A stretch of DNA of 7,519 nt from Candidatus Zhuqueibacterota bacterium (GTDB lineage Bacteria > Zhuqueibacterota > Zhuqueibacteria > Zhuqueibacterales > Zhuqueibacteraceae), in the NCBI GenBank assembly GCA_013361015.1, contig JABWAN010000238.1:1-7519 (forward strand), written 5' to 3'. Of the stretch, positions 1-6,080 are shown in pieces (position 1 is the stretch's first letter; the number at the start of each line of letters is the position of its first letter). The notes under the pieces are model-generated. The model was given only the letters and a program-made list of their open reading frames with translations, was not told where the DNA came from and made no database searches. The translations under genes and the position numbers were made by a program.

Positions 1-2
1 AA

Positions 3-464
3 CGCAAAATTCGCCGTGCACAAACGCTCGGCGTGGTCGTGAAAGAGAGCGACGATTTGCCGGCGTTTTACGACCTCCTTCAGCGCAATCTCGCACAACG
101 GCACGGTGTGCAGCCCGCGCACACGCTGAACGAGCTGCTCGATTTGCAGCAATGCTTGCCGGAGCGCATACGATTATTCGCGGCTTTTGTGGAAGAGAAA
201 ATGATTGCAGGCTTTCTGCTCTTCGTATGCAACGTGCAAGCGGCGCTGGCGTTTTATATTGCGCAGCGTTATGAAGACCAGCGTTATCGCGCGATCAACT
301 TGCTCGCGCACGAAGTCATGAATTGCTGTGAACGCGAGGGCTTTGCGTACTTCGATTTCGGCACGTCGACGATCGACTTGGAACCGAACTGGGGATTGAT
401 CGATTTTCGCGAAGCCGCGGGGGCGCGAGTTTTTTGGAGGGATAGAATACGGCGGGAACTTTAG
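3..464 (+). CDS. GNAT/FemAB-like acyltransferase, C-terminal part (5' end outside window)
   Basis: The frame is open from base 3 with no stop, so the gene enters from outside the window; the GTG at 33 is unlikely to be the true start. 153 residues are visible. The text matches the C-terminal half of the FemAB-like GNAT fold (Acetyltransf_6/BioF2-like): an RKIRRAQTLGVVV segment like the usual 'R..IRKAEK.GV.V', then FYDLL..N..QRHG, an IRLFAAF..EKMIAGFLLF beta-strand pair, ALAFYI, a YFDFGTST motif and a closing GLIDFREAAGAR, where the family has 'GL..FKE.FGA'. Related proteins transfer acyl or aminoacyl groups and often sit in exopolysaccharide or cell-wall loci, but the substrate here is unknown. 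The TAG stop (462-464) directly abuts the stop of the converging gene at 465. The family call is fairly secure; the specific function is not. Confidence 0.8.
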   Translation, partial: RKIRRAQTLGVVVKESDDLPAFYDLLQRNLAQRHGVQPAHTLNELLDLQQCLPERIRLFAAFVEEKMIAGFLLFVCNVQAALAFYIAQRYEDQRYRAINLLAHEVMNCCEREGFAYFDFGTSTIDLEPNWGLIDFREAAGARVFWRDRIRREL

Positions 465-809
465 CTATTCGCGCTTCCATACCTTCTGCAAGGCATATCC
501 ACTGCTTCCTACTGCGCCCGCGGTGAGCGCAGCCAGCAATGCTGTAATCAAAATCATCAGCCCTCCCTGTGGCACTCCCAACATCGCACCCATTCTTTCC
601 GCGATTTCTCGTCCACCAAACCACCATTGATACACGCTCGTCAGCAACCACAGACTAGCGGCGCTGATCATGCCAACGCGCGCACTGTCCCACGCAGAAC
701 GGCTCTTCCATACGCCATAAACAAATGGCACGGCCATGATCCACCACCAGAACGGTGTAACAAGCTGCAGCGCCAACATGAGCGCAAAACAAGCAATGAT
801 CGCAATCAT
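465..809 (-). CDS. small four-helix integral membrane protein of unknown function
   Basis: 114 residues, not recognised as a named family. Four hydrophobic stretches are visible: roughly residues 2-18, 20-34 (with a WWW aromatic cluster at 21-23), 45-63 and 82-107. Short charged loops (KSRSAWDSAR; GGREIAERMG) separate them, and the C-terminus ends in KVWKRE. The likely location is the cytoplasmic membrane. The ATG is preceded on its own strand by GAGGTGG three bases upstream (plus-strand 813-819). The start overlaps the TGA of the upstream acylase gene by four bases (ATGA), so the two are almost certainly co-transcribed and translationally coupled. That suggests a partner role for the acylase, such as anchoring or transport, but this is inference only. 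The stop abuts that of the converging acyltransferase with no spacer. Confidence 0.75.
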   Translation of the reverse strand: MIAIIACFALMLALQLVTPFWWWIMAVPFVYGVWKSRSAWDSARVGMISAASLWLLTSVYQWWFGGREIAERMGAMLGVPQGGLMILITALLAALTAGAVGSSGYALQKVWKRE

Positions 810-3235
810 CTTCCACCTCGCAATGAAGTATTGCCAGCGAGACGCGCCTCTTTATCCGAAGCCGTTTTCAAATAGAGCAACTCGTAATATTTTCCCGCGA
901 CCCAATCGTCAACCGCGTTGTCAAAAAAACGCGAGCCCGGATTTCCGGATTGACCGCCCGGATAAATGCCCCACGCTTTGACCTCTGGCCCGAGACTCAC
1001 AATCATACGCCACGAAGGCCCGTGCGTTTGCGTGATCGCATTCACGTTGTCGGAATTTCCAGAAGTGGGCAAGTGCATGCGCCCCACATTGGGAAAGCGC
1101 GCCAAATGCGGAAGATCGGTGCCGCGCGCCACCTCCCAATTCCACTTTGGCCCGAATGGGCCGTGCGCTTCAACGAGCTTGCTCTGCGCGTTTTGGAAAG
1201 CGCGCCGCACCAAATCTGCGAGCGTCTCCTTCGCCTCCGTGCTCTTGAGATCATAAAACGGGCTTGCCGGCTCGGACAATATCATGTTCATGGTCACATC
1301 GCGACGCGGATATTCCAATTCATGCTCGCCAATTTTCATATCGTCGCTCCAAATCAACACGAACAACTCGCGCCACCATCTGTTGAAAATGAGCGGCGGC
1401 GCAAGCCCGGCGCGATATTCGTAGTTCCAAGTCGCGAGCACTTCGCGCAATTTCATCTGTTCTGCATCGAGATTTTCCGGCGGCAATAAATTTAGCAAGT
1501 GGGGCAGGGTTTTCTGCGCGAACAGACTCACAACATCATTTTGCAGGTTCATCATGTCTTGCGGCGTGAGCTGAGATTGCGCGGCGAGGAATGCATTGAT
1601 GCGCGCGCCGCGCTCGAACGCCGCATAGTCCCAGCCGAGATAGTAGGGATAACTCAAGTCCGTCGCGTTTTGGTTCGCAGAGCTGACGAAGCCGCGCGCG
1701 GGATTTTTCACATGCGGAACCTGCGCACGCGGAATCCAGCTTTGCCAGTCGTACGCGCGATCGCTGCCGTCGCTGACGTATTTCCCCTGCTCCTGCCAAC
1801 GCAAAGGAAATTTGCCGTTGTGCCAAAGCGCAATATCGCCCGCGGTATCGGCGAAGACAAAATTCTGCGCCGGACAATCAAAGTGCGAAAGGGCCTCAAC
1901 ATAATCTTCATAGTTCCGCGCGCGATTCAGTTTGAGAAAAGTCATCATTTCCTGCGACGCGTCATGCGCAGCCCAACGCATGGCCGCACCCGGCGGCACT
2001 TGCTGGTCGAAAGGCCTTTCATGTTTGCGATACGCCACCGGACCGTGATGCGTGTACGTCACCGTATCGCGCACGGTCGCAGCGCCGCGCACTTTGATCT
2101 CTTCAATCCGTTGCTGCGTAGGCCGCCACGCGCCGTCATAGAAATATTCGGACTGCTGCTCATCTTTGAATTTGATTTCATACCAATCGAGCACGTCGGA
2201 GCCGGCATTGGTCACGCCCCATGCCATGGCTTGATTGAAGCCGATGATCACCGCGGGTGTGCCGGGCAACGTCACGCCATAAACATTCACTGCCGGTGAT
2301 ACGAGCTGCGCTTCGTACCAAATCGAAGGCAGCGTCAAACCGAGATGTGGATCATTGCACAACATGGGAAACCCGCTCGCGGTTTTGCTGCCTGCCACCG
2401 CCCAATTGTTGCTCCCGTCCGTAGAAACGCGTTCGATACTTTTCGTCGCGCCGGACGGACTCGAATAAAACTCGCGCTCCGGCTTCTGCACAACGAGGGG
2501 CTGAAAACTCCAATGTGTTGCCGCGGGAATGATCGGATCTTGGCTGGGCGGATATTGCGGATAAAGCCGCGACATCAACTCCTCGCCGAGTGCGGAGCGC
2601 GTGAGCGACATGATGCGGTCCGAACTGCGGCCAGAAAGCGTCCACGCCATTTGTTTCAATAGCAGCGCGCACTTCAGCGGCGTCCAGGGCTCGGGTTGAT
2701 AGTCGAGGATTTTGTATTCGAATGGCAGCGCCTGCGCGTGCAAGCTGCGAATCCATGCATTCACTCCGGCGGTGTATGCCGCGAGCGCGAGCTGAGTCTC
2801 TGCTTCTGCCTGCATAGCCTTGAGCGCATTCTCTGCCGCGTAAATCATGCCGATACGGCGGCGAAAACGATCATGTTCCAATGCGCGTGCGCCGACGATT
2901 TCCGCGAGCCGCCCGGCTGCAGCGTGCGTTTGAAATTCCATTTGCCAAAGCCGGTCGCGCGCGGTGAGATAGCCCTGCACGAAATAAAGATCGTGCGCGT
3001 TCTGCGCGAAGATGTGCGGCACCCGGCGGTCATCCCACACCACCTCGACCGGCTCTTGCAATTCGGGTAATTGTTGGTCGGTGAGAATGGCGTCGCCCGC
3101 AGCGTTGTTCTGCCAGAAGCCCGCGAAGGGGTTAAGAAGTTTGCCGAGCGGAGGAAGATCTCCGTGTTTAAAATTCAAAAAGAAAAAAAGTGCGCAGGGG
3201 ATTGCTGAGGCGAGGAGGAGTTTGAGCCATTTCAT
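806..3235 (-). CDS. penicillin acylase family protein (Ntn-hydrolase precursor)
   Basis: 809 residues from the preferred ATG, typical of precursors of this family. The family cleaves amide bonds of acylated substrates (beta-lactams, acyl-homoserine lactones and others) after self-cleavage into alpha and beta chains. Seen, numbered from this ATG: a hydrophobic N-terminus (about 4-20), a signal peptide or anchor implying export; alpha-chain motifs VVWDDRRVPHI (65-75) and RDRLWQMEFQTHAAAGRLAE (93-112); the beta-chain start DGSNNWAV with predicted nucleophile Ser275 after Gly274; DPHLGL (295-300); AWGVTN (338-343); HHGPV (396-400); QNFVFAD, whose Asn458 matches the oxyanion-hole Asn (beta 241 of E. 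coli penicillin G acylase); and PGGQSGNPG (759-767). All key elements are present, so an active enzyme is expected, but the substrate cannot be told. A GTG at 3253 would add six residues but has a poorer ribosome site. The stop overlaps the start of the next gene by four bases. Confidence 0.93.
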   Translation of the reverse strand: MKWLKLLLASAIPCALFFFLNFKHGDLPPLGKLLNPFAGFWQNNAAGDAILTDQQLPELQEPVEVVWDDRRVPHIFAQNAHDLYFVQGYLTARDRLWQMEFQTHAAAGRLAEIVGARALEHDRFRRRIGMIYAAENALKAMQAEAETQLALAAYTAGVNAWIRSLHAQALPFEYKILDYQPEPWTPLKCALLLKQMAWTLSGRSSDRIMSLTRSALGEELMSRLYPQYPPSQDPIIPAATHWSFQPLVVQKPEREFYSSPSGATKSIERVSTDGSNNWAVAGSKTASGFPMLCNDPHLGLTLPSIWYEAQLVSPAVNVYGVTLPGTPAVIIGFNQAMAWGVTNAGSDVLDWYEIKFKDEQQSEYFYDGAWRPTQQRIEEIKVRGAATVRDTVTYTHHGPVAYRKHERPFDQQVPPGAAMRWAAHDASQEMMTFLKLNRARNYEDYVEALSHFDCPAQNFVFADTAGDIALWHNGKFPLRWQEQGKYVSDGSDRAYDWQSWIPRAQVPHVKNPARGFVSSANQNATDLSYPYYLGWDYAAFERGARINAFLAAQSQLTPQDMMNLQNDVVSLFAQKTLPHLLNLLPPENLDAEQMKLREVLATWNYEYRAGLAPPLIFNRWWRELFVLIWSDDMKIGEHELEYPRRDVTMNMILSEPASPFYDLKSTEAKETLADLVRRAFQNAQSKLVEAHGPFGPKWNWEVARGTDLPHLARFPNVGRMHLPTSGNSDNVNAITQTHGPSWRMIVSLGPEVKAWGIYPGGQSGNPGSRFFDNAVDDWVAGKYYELLYLKTASDKEARLAGNTSLRGGR

Positions 3236-3240
3236 AAAAA

Positions 3241-3245
3241 CTTCC
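3241..3245 (-). promoter_or_regulatory. Shine-Dalgarno favouring the ATG at 3235
   Basis: On the minus strand GGAAG lies five bases before the ATG at 3235. The alternative GTG at 3253 is preceded by AT-rich sequence without a comparable purine motif. The ATG also puts the MKWLKLLL signal-like start at the very N-terminus, as expected for an exported acylase. Confidence 0.5.
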
Positions 3246-3291
3246 GAATTCACGATCGATTCATTTTGTGATGACTAAAACCTGGGGCATG

Positions 3292-3611
3292 CCTCGGTTA
3301 CTTTTGGTGGTCCTCCGGCTTGCGAGGCAATACGGCGCCGCGTTTTCTTTTTTGGGTTTGTCGCTGCTCGTTCTTGAGAGCCCTCTCCGTTTGCTTACCG
3401 AGGGGGTTAGTGCACCGAGGTGGCTTAAAGCGCTTCGCGGACTTCAAAAAGCAAAAGCCTGCGTCCTTGCTGATGAAAAGGCGCTCGTACTCACGGCTGC
3501 AAGCCACCTCGCGCGAAGAGACCACCTCGGTAAACAAGCGAAGAACGCACCTCGGTGCAGCAGCGACAGAACATAAAAAAACCAACCTGGCATTCCGCGA
3601 TGAACCTCGGG
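3292..3611. repeat. cluster of ACCGAGG / CCTCGGT motifs in both orientations
   Basis: Exact copies of the 7-mer ACCGAGG or its complement lie at 3292-3298 (CCTCGGT), 3397-3403 and 3414-3420 (ACCGAGG), and 3525-3531 and 3550-3556 (CCTCGGT). Near-copies lie at 3507-3513 (CCTCGCG) and 3605-3611 (CCTCGGG). Five exact hits on two strands in about 265 bp compares with roughly 0.03 expected by chance in unbiased sequence. The copies build long inverted repeats. No protein or known RNA family is recognised. It could be a dispersed intergenic repeat, a miniature mobile element remnant or a structured RNA. Confidence 0.6.
3391..3537. repeat. long imperfect inverted repeat with 74-nt loop
   Basis: The left arm (3391-3426) and right arm (3501-3537) are inverted copies. 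The outer block TTGCTTACCGAGG (3391-3403) pairs with 3525-3537 at 12 of 13 positions. The inner block CGAGGTGGCTT (3416-3426) pairs perfectly with AAGCCACCTCG (3501-3511). The 12- and 13-nt spacers between the blocks are similar in length. A competing perfect 12-bp pairing exists between TGCACCGAGGTG (3411-3422) and CACCTCGGTGCA (3548-3559). Transcribed on either strand this would fold strongly. Confidence 0.6.
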
Positions 3612-3783
3612 GCCATGCAGAAATAACCGCGCTACGTTCTCCACCAGTCACTGAGGCACTACGCGCTTCCGCAATGCCAAGCACGGATAGTTGTCACTTC
3701 GAGCCCCGCGCGCGGGCGAGCATTTCTTGCTGCGCGGCCGCGGCAACAAAAGCTCATCCCGTCGTCGGCAACGACACGGCCCT

Positions 3784-4920
3784 TCACAGAGAAATTGCGC
3801 GCCTTTCTAAAACTTCGTTGTAAAACGCCTCCCACTCCGGCATGATTCTTTCGACATCGAAAACCTGCGCACGCGCACGGGCACGCTGCCGGAAAGCTTG
3901 CAGCTTCGTATCATCCTTCAACAATTGCAGCGCCGCCTCCGCCATTTCCGAGGTCTCGCCGACGGGAAAGAGAAAGCCGTTTTCGCCGTGCACGACCACT
4001 TCCGGCAGACCGCCGATGCGCGCGCCGATGACGGGCACGCCGCAGCTCATCGCCTCCAACGCGGCCAGGCCAAAGCTCTCCTGCTCGCTCGGCAAGATGA
4101 ACAAATCCGAGCATTGCAGAATCTGTTCTATGTGATCGACTTCCCCCAAAAAGAAAACGTCGTCACGCAGCTTCAACTCCTTCACCAATTGTTGCGTGAA
4201 CAAGCGCTCCGGGCCTTCACCCACGAGCAGCAATTTGCACGGCATTTGTTCGCGCACGCGCGCGAAGATGCGCACGACGTCGCTCACCCGCTTCACGGGC
4301 CGGAAGTTGGAAGCGTGCATGAGCACCTTTTCGCCTTTCGTCGCATACAATTCCTTGCGGCAGGGCCCATCGTACGGCGCTTGGGATTTCTCCGCGTCGA
4401 TGAAATTGTAAATGCGGCGAATCTCCCGCTTGATATTGAATTCTTCCAGGGTGCGTTGCACGAGATAATCCGAAACCGCGGTCACGCCATCGGATTGCTC
4501 GATGCTGAATTTGATCACGCTGAAAAATGATTTGTCCGCGCCGAGTAGCGTAATGTCCGTGCCGTGCAAAGTGGTCACTACGCGCAGGTTGGGCAAATTC
4601 AAAATGTGTTTGGCGAGATACGCGCTCGTCGCGTGCGGCACCGCGTAGTGCGCGTGAATGATATCCAAGCCGTATTCCGAAACCACATTCACAATTTTGT
4701 TGGTCAAGCCCAATTCATACGGGGGATGTTTGAGCAAAGGGTAGGTCGCCATGTCGACTTCATGCACGAAGATGCGGGGATGAAATTCGCGCAGGCGAAA
4801 GGGAATTGCATAACTCACGAAGTGCACCTCATGCCCGCGTTGCGCGAGCGCCAAGCCTAGTTCGGAAGCAACCACGCCGGAGCCGCCGTGCGTGGGATAA
4901 CAAATCATGCCGATTTTCAT
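3784..4920 (-). CDS. bshA: BshA, N-acetyl-alpha-D-glucosaminyl L-malate synthase (bacillithiol step 1)
   Basis: 378 residues, close to the 377 of B. subtilis BshA. The cytosolic family-4 glycosyltransferase joins UDP-GlcNAc to L-malate to give GlcNAc-malate, the first intermediate of bacillithiol (N-methyl-bacillithiol in Chlorobi). Seen: N-terminus MKIGMICYPTHGGSGVVASE with the glycine-rich loop (residues 10-15); HAHYAVPHA (89-97); LHGTDIT (118-124); SNFRPVKR (204-211); GEGPE (234-238); the GT4 EX7E motif Glu281-Glu289 within PSEQESFGLAALEAMSCG; and a C-terminal GENGFLFP (312-319). HAHYAVPHA and LHGTDITLLG are the segments I associate with BshA rather than generic GT4 enzymes. The start at 4920 matches the family N-terminus and has AAGGAA seven bases upstream; the frame stays open to a TTG at 5205, but that extension does not look like this family. 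The bshB deacetylase and bshC are not in the window, and no operon partner is adjacent. Confidence 0.92.
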   Translation of the reverse strand: MKIGMICYPTHGGSGVVASELGLALAQRGHEVHFVSYAIPFRLREFHPRIFVHEVDMATYPLLKHPPYELGLTNKIVNVVSEYGLDIIHAHYAVPHATSAYLAKHILNLPNLRVVTTLHGTDITLLGADKSFFSVIKFSIEQSDGVTAVSDYLVQRTLEEFNIKREIRRIYNFIDAEKSQAPYDGPCRKELYATKGEKVLMHASNFRPVKRVSDVVRIFARVREQMPCKLLLVGEGPERLFTQQLVKELKLRDDVFFLGEVDHIEQILQCSDLFILPSEQESFGLAALEAMSCGVPVIGARIGGLPEVVVHGENGFLFPVGETSEMAEAALQLLKDDTKLQAFRQRARARAQVFDVERIMPEWEAFYNEVLERRAISL

Positions 4921-4927
4921 AGCTGCG

Positions 4928-4933
4928 TTCCTT
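4928..4933 (-). promoter_or_regulatory. Shine-Dalgarno of bshA
   Basis: Minus-strand AAGGAA with a seven-base spacer to the ATG at 4920. It supports starting BshA at MKIG and not at the upstream TTG, which would add 95 residues. Confidence 0.7.
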
Positions 4934-5106
4934 AGATGAGAGTGACGTGATGATTGAAAAACGCGATTGGCAAAGTGTAATCTATGCGTCTGAAACAAAG
5001 ACCAAGGCAAAACTATTTCGCGCAAAACGTTTTTTGGAATAGTCTGCTGGTAATTCTCCGCCTCCCGTATCTCTTTGTTGTGATGTGCCGGCATTGACTT
5101 CGTGGC

Positions 5107-5137
5107 CTTGTTCAAGACCTCGCAGTCTTGTTCAAGA
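5107..5137. promoter_or_regulatory. tandem pair of CTTGTTCAAG dyads, possible operator
   Basis: CTTGTTCAAGA occurs at 5107-5117 and again at 5127-5137, a perfect 11-bp direct repeat with a 20-bp period (about two helical turns). Each copy is itself an inverted repeat (CTTG-TT-CAAG). The pair lies about 190-215 bp upstream of the bshA start. Two dyads on the same helix face are a common layout for dimeric repressor sites, but no regulator is known here and the distance to bshA is long. Confidence 0.3.
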
Positions 5138-5415
5138 TAGACATCTACGCGCGAAATTACAAATGCCTTTCCATGAATGAATGGACGCGGCTCGCGAATA
5201 GCCAACTTCTGCGGTGTTTGCGCTCCGCGATTGGTCCATACGCTTTCGCATTCAGTTTAAATGAAGAGCCGAGCGCGCTTTCACGAGTGTAAGATCATCA
5301 CCCGCATTCGTTGCCATCGATCAAAATCCACGGCGTTATTTTTTCACCATGAAACTTGGCTTTTCATCTTGAAAAGGTCTTTCCCATTCTTGGGAACAGG
5401 AAAAGCCGCTTCTCA

Positions 5416-5430
5416 TTGCATCGAATGCAA
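5416..5430. promoter_or_regulatory. 15-bp dyad TTGCAT-CGA-ATGCAA
   Basis: A perfect 6-bp inverted repeat around a 3-base centre, about 175 bp upstream of the lipoprotein start. It could be a protein-binding site or a chance palindrome. It is not a terminator, because no T-run follows on either strand. Confidence 0.2.
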
Positions 5431-5479
5431 AGCGCTCGCAGTTTTATCATAAGTTAAGGCAGGCCTCTAAAACTTTATA

Positions 5480-5491
5480 TCTGCCGGCAGA
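5480..5491. promoter_or_regulatory. 12-bp perfect palindrome TCTGCCGGCAGA
   Basis: A perfect 12-bp palindrome about 110 bp upstream of the lipoprotein ATG. Its position suits an operator for the lipoprotein-receptor unit, but nothing else in the sequence supports this. Confidence 0.2.
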
Positions 5492-5590
5492 ATTGGCTGC
5501 ATCGTTGGTATGCCGTTTGAATATGGTGGGGCATAAATACAATTCACGAGTCGACACAAAATCGTCGCAACCAAATCTCTTTCAAACTGT

Positions 5591-5595
5591 AGGAG
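5591..5595 (+). promoter_or_regulatory. Shine-Dalgarno of the lipoprotein gene
   Basis: AGGAG with a seven-base spacer to the ATG at 5603. It fixes the start that gives a signal peptide of ideal length. Confidence 0.75.
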
Positions 5596-5602
5596 TTCAA
5601 AT

Positions 5603-6079
5603 ATGAAACGCAAGAATCTGCTTTACGTTCTGGCCCTCGTGGTTTTGATGGCCTTCATTGCATGCAGCGATGACTCGAATCCCACCAAGACTCCGGAATT
5701 TGGCACCGTCTCCGGGCGCGTGACCTTTGTTGGCGCATGGCCGGCAACCGGCGACGTGCAAGTTTCCATCTGGACTTCCTGGCCGCCCGCGGGTCCGCCA
5801 GCCAGCGCTTCGAGTGCAATCGCCTCCGGAACGACGGTGTATGATTACAAACTCGAAGGCCTGAACAAAGGCGAATATAAAGCGCTCACTGTGGGTTGGC
5901 GCGATCCTGTGAATCCCTCCGGTGCGAAAGTGCTCGGCCTCTATTGGGCAAACTCCGACAGTAGCGGCGTGAGCGCGGCACCGCCTTTCTACGCGACGCC
6001 GACCGTGATCAATATCAACGATGCAAAGATGGAATGGACGAATATCAATATGAAGGCGGATCTTTCGTTCGTGCGATAA
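5603..6079 (+). CDS. small lipoprotein with beta-sandwich-like domain, receptor-associated
   Basis: 158 residues. The N-terminus MKRKN, a hydrophobic core (6-19) and FIAC with Cys21 form a lipoprotein signal peptide, a slightly loose lipobox because Phe is at -3. After the cysteine comes SDDSN; Ser at +2 predicts outer-membrane sorting, and the acidic pair resembles surface-export signals known in Bacteroidota lipoproteins. The mature part begins with GTVSGRVTFVGAWP and continues through VQVSIWTSWPP, YDYKLEGLNKGEYKALTVGW and a final ININDAKMEWTNINMKADL. The 'G.V.F.G.WP...GEY.A..VGW' pattern resembles carboxypeptidase-regulatory/transthyretin-like beta-sandwich repeats, but no named family is certain. 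It is followed after 141 bp by a TonB-dependent receptor on the same strand, so it may help capture that receptor's ligand. The ligand is unknown. Confidence 0.8.
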   Translation: MKRKNLLYVLALVVLMAFIACSDDSNPTKTPEFGTVSGRVTFVGAWPATGDVQVSIWTSWPPAGPPASASSAIASGTTVYDYKLEGLNKGEYKALTVGWRDPVNPSGAKVLGLYWANSDSSGVSAAPPFYATPTVININDAKMEWTNINMKADLSFVR

Positions 6080-6080
6080 G

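Larger units (their letters stand above)
3236..3783. other. 548-bp gap without a credible gene, between bshA and the acylase
   Basis: Overlapping open frames occur on both strands (3268-3576 plus, 3320-3823 plus, 3298-3684 minus). Their translations are rich in Arg, Lys, Ser and Thr without hydrophobic-core periodicity or any family resemblance, and one runs into the 3' end of bshA. They look like by-products of GC-biased non-coding sequence. The gap holds the ACCGAGG motif cluster described separately and must also contain any acylase promoter, which I could not identify. No intrinsic terminator for bshA is evident: a 5-bp hairpin (3761-3775) lacks a T-run. Confidence 0.6.
4921..5602. other. 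682-bp gap between diverging bshA and lipoprotein genes
   Basis: No credible gene was found. A 63-codon plus-strand frame (5261-5452) has no Shine-Dalgarno and no recognisable fold. The 95-codon in-frame extension of bshA (4921-5205) lacks stops but resembles no family. The gap should contain promoters for both flanking genes. Weak candidates only: for bshA, a minus-strand TTGGTC followed by TAGATT near 4975-5005; for the lipoprotein, TTGGTA (5505-5510) with CATAAA (5532-5537), whose 21-base spacing is too long for a standard sigma-70 site. Three short dyads in the gap are listed separately. Confidence 0.5.

Noticed and set aside
33..35. GTG as start of the first acyltransferase
   Set aside because: The frame is open upstream, and the residues before it (RKIRRAQTLG) match the family, so the gene begins outside the window.
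1499..2299. 266-codon plus-strand frame inside the acylase gene
   Set aside because: It is antisense to a clearly recognised enzyme with conserved motifs throughout; the frame is a shadow of GC-biased codons.
3236..3253. GTG start of the acylase six codons upstream
   Set aside because: It has a weaker ribosome site than the ATG at 3235, and the extra residues add nothing to the signal sequence. It cannot be fully excluded.
3298..3684. 128-codon minus-strand frame in the bshA-acylase gap
   Set aside because: The translation is Arg/Lys/Ser-rich without a recognisable fold, it overlaps two other open frames on the opposite strand and it lies across the inverted repeats. It is more likely a repeat by-product than a gene.
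3705..3716. 12-bp palindrome CCCGCGCGCGGG
   Set aside because: It is a simple alternating GC run in GC-rich sequence with no loop and no flanking signal; likely chance.
3761..3775. Hairpin GTCGT-CGGCA-ACGAC just downstream of bshA
   Set aside because: The stem is only 5 bp and no T-run follows on the minus strand, so it does not qualify as an intrinsic terminator.
3320..3823. 167-codon plus-strand frame
   Set aside because: It runs antisense into the 3' end of bshA, has no family resemblance, and its composition follows the underlying repeats.
5261..5452. 63-codon plus-strand frame
   Set aside because: No Shine-Dalgarno precedes the ATG, the translation resembles no family, and it lies in the presumed control region of the lipoprotein gene.
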